Positions 15,743 to 24,589 of a DNA stretch of 27,537 nucleotides are shown in pieces. The DNA is from JBQCDV01 sp051960855. Lineage in GTDB: Bacteria; Actinomycetota; Actinomycetes; JAJZTN01. The DNA lies in assembly GCA_051960855.1 (NCBI GenBank), contig JBQCDV010000171.1, positions 1 through 27,537 of the forward strand. The letters are read 5' to 3'. Both the position numbers and the translations under genes were made by a program. How positions within the stretch are numbered: position 1 is the first letter of the stretch; the number at the start of each line of letters is the position of its first letter. Below the pieces are notes generated by a model that had not been told where the DNA came from, did not search any database, and was given only the letters and a program-made list of their open reading frames with translations.

Positions 15743-17047
15743 TCAGGAGGCGTCGGCGCTGGCGAGGGCGTCGGCCTCCAGGTCCTCGCCGGCCCCGGTC
15801 GCCGACTGCTCGGGACCGGTCGGGCGCCGGTGGTCGTCCAGGTGCGCCAGGACCCGTCGCCCACTGCTGAGCACGAGCGCCGCGAGGATGGTGGCGCCTC
15901 CACCGACCCAGAACGGCACGTGCGGGCTGACCTCCTCACCGAGCTTGCCGGCGAGCCACGGCGCGACGGCGCCGCCGCTGAAGCGGACGAAGCTGTAGGC
16001 GGCGGACGCGGTGCCGCGCTCGACGGGAGCCGCGAGCATGACGGCCTCGGTCACGAGGGTGTTGTTGACGCCGAGGAAGAGACCCGCGACCACCACCCCC
16101 ACGATCAGCACTGCCTTGGTGCCGGTGAAGATGCCCATGACGATCAGGTCGGCGGCGAAGAGCAGCAGGACCGTGATGATGCTCGGCAACGTCCCGAAGC
16201 GGGCTTGCAGCCGCGGAGCGACGAAGACCGACGTGACGGCCAGACACACGCCCCAGCCGAAGAAGATGAACCCGATGGCGTGGGCCCCCATCGCGAGCGG
16301 GAACGGCGTGTAGGCGAGCAGCGTGAAGAAGCCGAAGTTGTAGAGCAGCGCGGTGATGCCGACAGTCAGCAGCCCGCGGTGGCCCAACGCACGGAAGGGG
16401 TCGGCCAGCGAGGTGCGACGCTGTGGCCTGGGCAGCTTCGGCAGCAGCACCGAGGTGGCGATGAACGCGATCGCCATGAGCGCGGCCACGCCGAAGAACG
16501 GGTAGCGCCAGCTCACGCCGCCGAGGAACCCACCCACGAGGGGGCCGGTGGCGATGCCGATACCGAGCGCAGCCTCGTAGAGGATGATCGCCTCCGCGAC
16601 GCCACCGCTGGCGGCACCGACGATCGTGGCCAGGGCAGTGGCGATGAAGAGGGCGTTGCCGAGCCCCCAGCCGGCGCGGAAGCCGACGATCTGACCGACG
16701 GTGTTCGACGAGCCCGCCAGCGCGCTGAACAGCACGATCACGGCGAGGCCGATGAGCAGCGTCTTCTTGGGGCCGATGCGGCTCGCGACAGCCCCGGTGA
16801 CGAGCATCGCGACACCGGTGACGGCCATATAGCTGGTGAAGAGCAGGCTGACCTGTGAGGCCGACGCGTGCAGCTTGTCGGCGATCGGCACGAGGATCGG
16901 GTCCACGAGACCGATGCCCATGAAGGCGATGACGCAGGCGAACGCGACCGCCCACACCGCCTTGGGCTGCTGCAGGATGCCGCGTCGTTCGGTCGCGGGT
17001 TCGTGTGAGTCCCGAACGGCGGAGCCGTGGTGCGGGTTGGTGGTCAC
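15743..17047 (-). CDS. MFS transporter (drug-efflux type)
   Basis: The 434-residue protein has twelve predicted membrane helices between about residues 30 and 405 and a hydrophilic acidic tail. Features include the first-helix FMGIGLVDPILVPIA, typical of drug:proton antiporters, and a motif-A-like V-A-S-R-I-G-P-K-K-T after helix 2. After helix 5 comes GIATGPLVGGFLGGVSWRYPFF, matching the antiporter motif C and following region. The GTG start at 17047 overlaps the marR stop by four bases (GTGA), so it is translationally coupled and probably controlled by that regulator. Substrate cannot be read from the sequence. Confidence 0.9.
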   Translation of the reverse strand: MTTNPHHGSAVRDSHEPATERRGILQQPKAVWAVAFACVIAFMGIGLVDPILVPIADKLHASASQVSLLFTSYMAVTGVAMLVTGAVASRIGPKKTLLIGLAVIVLFSALAGSSNTVGQIVGFRAGWGLGNALFIATALATIVGAASGGVAEAIILYEAALGIGIATGPLVGGFLGGVSWRYPFFGVAALMAIAFIATSVLLPKLPRPQRRTSLADPFRALGHRGLLTVGITALLYNFGFFTLLAYTPFPLAMGAHAIGFIFFGWGVCLAVTSVFVAPRLQARFGTLPSIITVLLLFAADLIVMGIFTGTKAVLIVGVVVAGLFLGVNNTLVTEAVMLAAPVERGTASAAYSFVRFSGGAVAPWLAGKLGEEVSPHVPFWVGGGATILAALVLSSGRRVLAHLDDHRRPTGPEQSATGAGEDLEADALASADAS

Positions 17048-17574
17048 TGGAGGTCTCCGGGAGTGGGAGTGGAAGCCGTGGTGGGGGCGGGAGCGGTGGT
17101 GCGGGAGGCCGGGTCCTCGTCGCGGGCGATGGTGAGCAGCCGGTCGAGGACGGGTAGGGCGGACGAGAGCCGGGCACGCTCGGACGCGTCCAGTGCGTCG
17201 AGGAGCTGCACGAGGAAGGTGGTGCGCGCGGAGACGACTCGCTCGTAGAAGCGGCGCCCCTCGTCGGTGACGTCGACGAGCACGGCACGGCCGTCGGCCG
17301 GGTCGGGCATCCGCGACACCAGCCCCAGCGCCTCGAGCTTGGCGACGCTCTCCGTGATGGAGGGCAGCCGCACGTCCTCGGCCGCGGCCAGAGCGCCCAT
17401 CCGCAGGGGGCCGCGGGTGGCGAGAGTGGCGACGACCCCGCCCTGCGACATCGTGAGGTCCAGAGTGGGCGTCTCGCGCCGCACGAGCTGGTAGAGCCGG
17501 AACAGGGTCGGGCGCAGCGCAGCGGCCAGCTGCTCAGTCTCGACCCGCCCGGGGCTCTCCGAAGATGTTGTCAC
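17044..17574 (-). CDS. MarR-family transcriptional regulator
   Basis: The 176-residue protein has a MarR layout. An N-terminal dimerisation helix (LRPTLFRLYQLVRRE) is followed by a winged helix-turn-helix at about residues 55-110, including LPSITESVAKLEALGLVSR and the wing DPADGRAVLVDVT. A long C-terminal helix and a Thr/Pro/Ala-rich tail follow. It is the first gene of a two-gene unit with the MFS transporter and presumably represses it until a ligand binds, as is common for MarR-MFS pairs. GTG at 17574 has no ribosome site; a TATTGT ends seven bases upstream, fitting leaderless transcription. Confidence 0.9.
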   Translation of the reverse strand: MTTSSESPGRVETEQLAAALRPTLFRLYQLVRRETPTLDLTMSQGGVVATLATRGPLRMGALAAAEDVRLPSITESVAKLEALGLVSRMPDPADGRAVLVDVTDEGRRFYERVVSARTTFLVQLLDALDASERARLSSALPVLDRLLTIARDEDPASRTTAPAPTTASTPTPGDLQ

Positions 17575-17576
17575 AC

Positions 17577-17603
17577 GCTAAACAATAGCTTCGGTTGCCT
17601 AAC
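17577..17603. promoter_or_regulatory. Probable marR-MFS promoter and autoregulatory operator
   Basis: An imperfect inverted repeat, GCTAAACAAT - 7 bases - GTTGCCTAAC (6 of 10 positions symmetrical), lies directly upstream of marR. The right half, read as GTTAGGCAAC, resembles MarR-type sites. A minus-strand TATTGT -10 candidate (about 17587-17582) lies inside it, so bound regulator would block RNA polymerase. The local AT-richness stands out in this genome. Confidence 0.42.
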
Positions 17604-17647
17604 TATTCCGCGCCGAAGCCTCGCTGCCCCTCTCGGCGACAGGGTTG

Positions 17648-17686
17648 GCCGACAGAGTGGGCCGACAGAGTGGGCCGACAGAGTGG
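17648..17686. repeat. Three perfect 13-bp tandem repeats between echA-like and marR genes
   Basis: GCCGACAGAGTGG occurs three times without change at 17648, 17661 and 17674. A degenerate fourth copy at 17635-17647 matches 10 of 13 positions. The array ends nine bases from the hydratase stop codon and fills much of the 121-base gap upstream of marR. Confidence 0.88.
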
Positions 17687-17695
17687 CGAGAGCCG

Positions 17696-18469
17696 TCACC
17701 GGCCGCCGAACGTCGGCTTGCGCTTCTCGACGAACGCGCCCATGCCCTCGCTGCGGTCGGCCGTGGCGAACAGCGCAGCGAACTGCTGCCGCTCGATCTC
17801 CAGGCCGGTCCCCAGGTCCACCTCGAGGCCGCGGTCGACGCACTCCTTGGCCGCCCGGATCGCGAGAGCCGGTCCCCCGACGAAGGTGGCGGCCCAGTCG
17901 CGAGCCGTCGAGAAGACCTGGTCGTCGGCGACGACACGGTCGACGAGCCCGATCTGACAGGCCTCGGCGGCGGGAATGTGGCGGCCGGAGAAGATGAGGT
18001 CCTTGGCGCGGGCGGGCCCGACGAGCCGCGAGAGCCGCTGCGTGCCGCCGGCGCCGGGAATGATCCCGAGCAGGATCTCGGGCTGCCCGAGCTTGGCGCT
18101 CTCCCCCGCCACCCGGAAGTCCGCGCACAGGGCCAGCTCGCAGCCCCCGCCGAGGGCGTAGCCGGTGATGGCCGCGATGACGGGCTTCGGAATCTGCGCG
18201 ACGGCCGTGAACGCGGACTGCAGCGCGCCGGACCGAGCGACCATCGCTGCGTAGTCCATCTCGGCCATCTCCTTGATGTCCGCCCCCGCGGCGAACACCT
18301 TCTCTCCGCCGTACACCACGACTGCCGCGACGTCATCGCGCGCGGAGGCCGCGGCAGCGGCGGCGCGGATCTCCTCCTGGACTTGGGCGTTCAGCGCGTT
18401 CATGGGCGGGCGGTCCAGCCGCATCACGCCAACGCCCTGCTCGACCTCGAGCCGCACCAGATCGCCCAC
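17696..18469 (-). CDS. Enoyl-CoA hydratase (crotonase family)
   Basis: The 257-residue protein hydrates trans-2-enoyl-CoA in fatty-acid beta-oxidation. It has the oxyanion-hole segment FAAGADIKEM (about 59-68) and GGGCELALCADF with Glu111. GQPEILLGIIPGAGGTQRL carries Glu131. Both glutamates of true hydratases are therefore present, so it is unlikely to be a diverged crotonase of other function. Start GTG 18469 has GGGAG about six bases upstream and gives the usual family length; the frame remains open to 18856 but that region is glgX antisense. It is divergent from glgX across 103 bases. Confidence 0.93.
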   Translation of the reverse strand: MGDLVRLEVEQGVGVMRLDRPPMNALNAQVQEEIRAAAAAASARDDVAAVVVYGGEKVFAAGADIKEMAEMDYAAMVARSGALQSAFTAVAQIPKPVIAAITGYALGGGCELALCADFRVAGESAKLGQPEILLGIIPGAGGTQRLSRLVGPARAKDLIFSGRHIPAAEACQIGLVDRVVADDQVFSTARDWAATFVGGPALAIRAAKECVDRGLEVDLGTGLEIERQQFAALFATADRSEGMGAFVEKRKPTFGGR

Positions 18470-18509
18470 GTCTGCTCCCGCTCCGTCGTTCGTGTCGATG
18501 TGGGCAGCG

Positions 18510-18515
18510 AACCTA
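18510..18515 (-). promoter_or_regulatory. Possible -10 box of the enoyl-CoA hydratase gene
   Basis: TAGGTT on the minus strand (18515-18510) fits the actinobacterial TANNNT -10 pattern and would give a leader of about 35 bases. The -35 is not recognisable. The same hexamer precedes glgE. Confidence 0.28.
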
Positions 18516-18572
18516 CCGCGCCGGCTTCCCCCTCTCGCGGCCGAGCCCCGCGCGCTGGGGCAGGATGTCGGG

Positions 18573-20711
<2,139 letters not shown>

Positions 20712-20723
20712 GCGTGCAGGCGG

Positions 20724-21817
20724 GTGGCTCGGTCCCCCGTGCTGACCGCGCTGGCGATGTTCGGTGGGCCGCTGGTCCAGCTCGTGTCGAGCCACTTCCT
20801 GCTCGCTACGGCTGACCTCGTCCGGCCTCGCAACGCGATCGTCGCGGTCGGGATCACCGCGGGAGTGACGGACCTGCTGCAGACGCTGCCTGGGCTCGCG
20901 TGGGGCTGGCGCTTTGCGCTGCTTGCCGTGGGCTACGTCGTCGCCGCCGCCACCTCGGGGACGGTGGTCAGCCTGCTCAGCGACATCGTTCCGTCGGACG
21001 CCTTCGTCCTCGGTCGGGCCACGCTCAATATCACCGTCGGAGGGATGCAGGTCCTCGGCAACGCCCTCGGGGCGATCCTGCTGCTCACCCTGACCACCAC
21101 CCGGTTGTTCCTCCTGTCCGGGGCGCTCAGCATCATCGGTGCCGTGCTGGCGCGCCTGCGCCTGGACGACCGGCCGCCCAGGGCCACGGGACGCGTTGTC
21201 CCCGGACCCGGCACGTCAACACGCGTCTGCTGGGGTCGCGTGTGGTCCGGCCCATCTACCTGATGATGTGGGTCCCCAACGGGCTGATCGTGGGGTGCGA
21301 GGCGGTCTTCGTGCCCTACGCCGGCCAGCACGCGGGATGGCTGTTCGGCGCTGCCGCGGCCGGCATGTTGGTCGGGGACATCGTCGTCGGCAGATTCGTG
21401 CACGACCCGCGTCGCGACCGGCTCGTCATCCCGCTGCGCGTGCTGCTCGCGGCGCCGTTCATCGCCTTCTGGTTGCACCCGCCGCTGTGGCTCGCCTGCC
21501 TGCTCGCGGCCCTCGCAGCCAGCGGCTACTCCGCTGCGCTGCCGATCCAGGAACGGCTGGTCGCACACACGCCACCGGAGGCGCGAGGTCAGGTCTTCGG
21601 GCTCGCGAGCACCGGCCTGATGCTCGGGCAGGCTGCCGGAGCTCTCGTCGCTGGAACCGTCGCACAGGCCTTGGGCGGGGGCTCGCCAGCGGCGGGGCGC
21701 GCCATGCTGGTCATGGCGATCCTCTCCCTGACCGCGACCGCTGCGATCGCGAAGGGTTTTGCCGCGTCCCGTGCCGCTGCTGCACCAACGGAACGGGGGC
21801 CCCAGCTGTCGCTGTGA
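20724..21817 (+). pseudogene. MFS transporter gene with a one-base frameshift and probably no first helix
   Basis: Two overlapping frames together encode one MFS protein. The first (from GTG 20724) gives about five membrane helices and runs to RLDDRPPRATGRVVP. The second continues from RTRHVNTRLLGSRVVRPIYL through about six more helices to the TGA at 21817. Adding one C to the CCCC run at 21200-21203 would join them into a single 364-codon frame. The expected helix 1 before VLTALAMFGGPLVQ is missing, because the glgX stop is only 12 bases upstream. The gene is therefore either decayed, or partly a sequencing error in a homopolymer. Substrate is unknown. Confidence 0.8.
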
Positions 21818-21823
21818 CCCCCG
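21794..21823. terminator. Weak hairpin at the convergent MFS/glgP ends
   Basis: CGGGGG (21794-21799) can pair with CCCCCG (21818-21823), and an inner CAGC/GCTG stem can form around TGTC. It overlaps the MFS stop codon. There is no T-run on either strand, so termination is only possible. Confidence 0.3.
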
Positions 21824-21848
21824 CCCAGACGTCCGGTGCTGCTGACTG

Positions 21849-24416
21849 CTACGGCGTCGCGACCAGCCCGAGCTCGGCGGGAGTGGCCAGCAGGTCGTGC
21901 TTGGGCAGGATGCGCACGGTGTACCCGAACGGGCCCGTGCGGTCCAGCTTGAGGTCCACCTCGTAGCGGTGGCGCCCGCCCTCGTAGGTTTCGGCGTGCT
22001 GCATCGGCACGGACACCGGGTCGGTCAGCCGGTCGCTCTCGTCGACCTTGCCGTGCACGACCTGGACGGTGACCGAGTCGGGCGAGATGGCGCCGAGGGA
22101 GACGAAGGCCCGCAGCGCGACGGAGTCACCCAGCTCGGGGCTGTCGCCGACTCCGGAGGCTTCGACGTGGTCCACCCGCACGCCATGCCAGCCGTTCTGG
22201 ACCTGCTGCTTCCAGGAGGCCAGCTCCTTGGCTCGCGGATAGCCAGGACCGTCGACGCGACGGGCGGCGAGACCGGCCGGGATGTAGAGCCGCTCCACGT
22301 AGTCGCGGACCATCCGGCTCGCGAGGACCTTGGGGCCGAGGGTCGCGAGCGTGTGACGCACCATCGCCAGCCACCGGGCCGGCAGGCCATCCGCGTCGCG
22401 GTCATAGAAGCGCGGGGCCACGACCTGCTCGATGAGGTCGTAGAGGGCCGCCGCCTCCAGGTCGTCGCGGTGGTCGGGGTCGCTGACGCCGTCGGCGGTG
22501 GGGATGGCCCAGCCGTTCTCGCCGTCGTACCACTCGTCCCACCAGCCGTCGAGCACGCTGAGGTTGAGACCGCCGTTGAGAGCCGCCTTCATCCCGGAGG
22601 TGCCACACGCCTCGAGCGGGCGCAGCGGGTTGTTCAGCCAGACATCGGCGAGGTAGAGGCTCTGCGCCATCGCCATGTCGTAGTTGGGCAGGAACGCGAT
22701 GCGGTGGCGCACCTCGGGGTCGTCGCTGAAGCGGACGAGCTCCTGCACCAGCTTCTTGCCGCCGTCGTCGGCCGGGTGGCTCTTGCCGGCGACGATGATC
22801 TGGACCGGCCGCTCCGGGTCGAGCAGCAGGGCCTTGAGCCGCTGCGGGTCCCGGACCATCAGTGTCAGACGCTTGTAGCTCGGGACGCGCCGCGCGAAGC
22901 CGATCGTGAGCACGTCGGGGTCGAGGGCGTCGTCGATCCAGCGCAGCTCCGCTGGTGAGGCACCACGCGTCAGCCAGGAGGCCCGCAGCCGGCGCCGGGC
23001 CTCCGTGACGAGGTCGCCGCGCAGCTGGTTGCGTACGCGCCAGATCTCATCGAACGGGATGTCCTCGACCGCCTCGAACCCGCGGCCCTGGTGGCCCAGG
23101 GGCATGATGCCCTCGCGCTCAGCCAGCTCCAGCACGCGCCGGTCGACCCAGGTCGGGCCGTGCACGCCGTTCGTGATCGAGGTGATCGGCACCTCTGCGG
23201 GGTCGAATCCCGGCCAGAGGCCGGCGAACATGTCGCGGCTGACCTCGCCGTGCAGCAGGCTGACGCCGTTGGCACGCTGCGCCAGGCGCAGACCCATGAC
23301 GGCCATGTTGAAGACGCCGGGGTCACCGCCCTCGTAGCTCTCTGCGCCGAGAGCGAGGATCCGCTCCACAGGCAGTCCGCTGACCGCGTTGTCCCCACCG
23401 AAGTGCTGACGCACCAGGTCGATCGCGAACCGGTCGATACCCGCGGGCACCGGCGTGTGCGTGGTGAAGACCGTGCCGGCTCGCACCGCCTCGAGAGCCT
23501 CGTCATAGCTCAGGCCCTCGTCGGCGACGAGCTCGCGCATCCGCTCCAGCCCGAGGAAGCCGGCGTGTCCCTCGTTGGTGTGGAACACCTCGGGGGACGG
23601 GGCGCCGGTGGCGCGGGCGAAGGTCCGCAGAGCGCGCACACCGCCGATACCGAGCAGCATCTCCTGGTGCAGCCGGTGCTCGCCGCCGCCGCCGTAGAGC
23701 CGGTCGGTGACCTGACGGGCCTGGGCGTCGTTGAGCTCGACGTCGGAGTCGAGCAGCAGCAGCGGCACGCGGCCGACCTGGGCGCGCCAGATCTGGGCGT
23801 GCAGCTTGCGGCCCCCAGGGAGCCCGACGGTGACGATCGCAGCCGAGCCGTCCGTCGCACGGACGAGGGACAGCGGCAGCCCGTCCGGGTCGAGGACGGG
23901 GTAGCGCTCCTGCTGCCAGCCCTCGCGCGACAGCGACTGCTCGAAGTAGCCGCTCTGGTACAGCAGCCCGACACCGATGACGGGGACGCCGAGGTCGCTC
24001 GCCGCCTTGAGATGGTCACCGGCCAGGATGCCGAGACCCCCGGAGTACTGCGGCAGGACCGCGGTGATCCCGAACTCGGGCGAGAAGTAGCCGATGGCCC
24101 GGGGCCGCTCGTCCTCCGGCAGCGTCTGGAACCAGCGTTCGCCGGTCAGGTAGTCGTGCAGGTCGGCAGCCGCCTCCCGCACCCGCTCGACGAAGCCGCC
24201 GTCGGCCGCGAGCTCGTCCAGGCGCGCCGGCCCGACCGCGCCCAGCAGGGCGACAGGGTCGTGCCGCACGTCCTCCCACACTTGCGGGTCGATGCTGGCG
24301 AACAGGTCGCGGGACTGGGGGTGCCAGGACCAGCGAAGGTTGAGGGATAGCTCGCCCAGCGGCAGAAGTGGCTCGGGGAGCACCGTGCGGACGGTGAATC
24401 GGCGGATCGCTCTCAC
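21849..24416 (-). CDS. glgP: Alpha-glucan (glycogen) phosphorylase
   Basis: GlgP releases glucose-1-phosphate from the non-reducing ends of alpha-1,4-glucans using PLP. The 855-residue protein is the actinobacterial type with an N-terminal DUF3417 segment (LNLRWSWHPQSRDLF, about 20-34). It then has GLGILAGDHLKAASDLG, a TNEGHAGFLGLERM block, and VTSITNGVHGPTWV-like phosphate-site residues. The PLP motif CGTSGMKAALNGG carries Lys610. GTG 24416 has AGGG about nine bases upstream and follows a TAGGGT -10 candidate. It is divergent from glgE across 173 bases with shared inverted repeats, so the two are likely regulated together. Confidence 0.95.
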   Translation of the reverse strand: MRAIRRFTVRTVLPEPLLPLGELSLNLRWSWHPQSRDLFASIDPQVWEDVRHDPVALLGAVGPARLDELAADGGFVERVREAAADLHDYLTGERWFQTLPEDERPRAIGYFSPEFGITAVLPQYSGGLGILAGDHLKAASDLGVPVIGVGLLYQSGYFEQSLSREGWQQERYPVLDPDGLPLSLVRATDGSAAIVTVGLPGGRKLHAQIWRAQVGRVPLLLLDSDVELNDAQARQVTDRLYGGGGEHRLHQEMLLGIGGVRALRTFARATGAPSPEVFHTNEGHAGFLGLERMRELVADEGLSYDEALEAVRAGTVFTTHTPVPAGIDRFAIDLVRQHFGGDNAVSGLPVERILALGAESYEGGDPGVFNMAVMGLRLAQRANGVSLLHGEVSRDMFAGLWPGFDPAEVPITSITNGVHGPTWVDRRVLELAEREGIMPLGHQGRGFEAVEDIPFDEIWRVRNQLRGDLVTEARRRLRASWLTRGASPAELRWIDDALDPDVLTIGFARRVPSYKRLTLMVRDPQRLKALLLDPERPVQIIVAGKSHPADDGGKKLVQELVRFSDDPEVRHRIAFLPNYDMAMAQSLYLADVWLNNPLRPLEACGTSGMKAALNGGLNLSVLDGWWDEWYDGENGWAIPTADGVSDPDHRDDLEAAALYDLIEQVVAPRFYDRDADGLPARWLAMVRHTLATLGPKVLASRMVRDYVERLYIPAGLAARRVDGPGYPRAKELASWKQQVQNGWHGVRVDHVEASGVGDSPELGDSVALRAFVSLGAISPDSVTVQVVHGKVDESDRLTDPVSVPMQHAETYEGGRHRYEVDLKLDRTGPFGYTVRILPKHDLLATPAELGLVATP

Positions 24417-24457
24417 GTCGGGCGACCCTACCGGCCGTCGCACCGCGCTGTCTGCAC

Positions 24458-24482
24458 CTTGCAGGCGAGTGCAAGATCTTGC
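24458..24482. promoter_or_regulatory. CTTGCA-type operator between glgP and glgE
   Basis: CTTGCA (24458-24463) and TGCAAG (24470-24475) form a perfect inverted repeat six bases apart. The second overlaps a perfect 12-bp palindrome, GCAAGATCTTGC (24471-24482), giving three half-sites in 25 bases. CTTGCA half-sites resemble those I recall for LacI-family maltose/amylase regulators (MalR/Reg1) of Streptomyces. The site lies 42 bases upstream of glgP and about 110 upstream of glgE. Confidence 0.55.
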
Positions 24483-24497
24483 GGTCACCTTGAGGGT

Positions 24498-24516
24498 CGA
24501 GGCTTACTCCGCCTCG
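24498..24516. promoter_or_regulatory. Hairpin in the glgE upstream region
   Basis: CGAGGC (24498-24503) and GCCTCG (24511-24516) form a six-pair stem with loop TTACTCC. A T-richer run (CTTTGTCTCGGTTTTCG) follows toward glgE. It could be an attenuator or a second operator; neither can be told from sequence alone. Confidence 0.3.
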
Positions 24517-24576
24517 CTTTGTCTCGGTTTTCGAATTCGCGGCCGCCGCGGGGTGAGATCTTGACGGAACCGGGGG

Positions 24577-24582
24577 TAGGTT
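24577..24582 (+). promoter_or_regulatory. Possible -10 box of glgE
   Basis: TAGGTT ends seven bases before the ATG at 24590, the spacing expected of a leaderless message. A TTGACG at 24561 is too close (10 bases) to be its -35. Confidence 0.3.
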
Positions 24583-24589
24583 CGCCGTG

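Noticed and set aside
24561..24582. Standard -35/-10 promoter TTGACG ... TAGGTT before glgE
   Set aside because: Spacing is 10 bases, far from the usual 16-19, so the two hexamers do not form one promoter.
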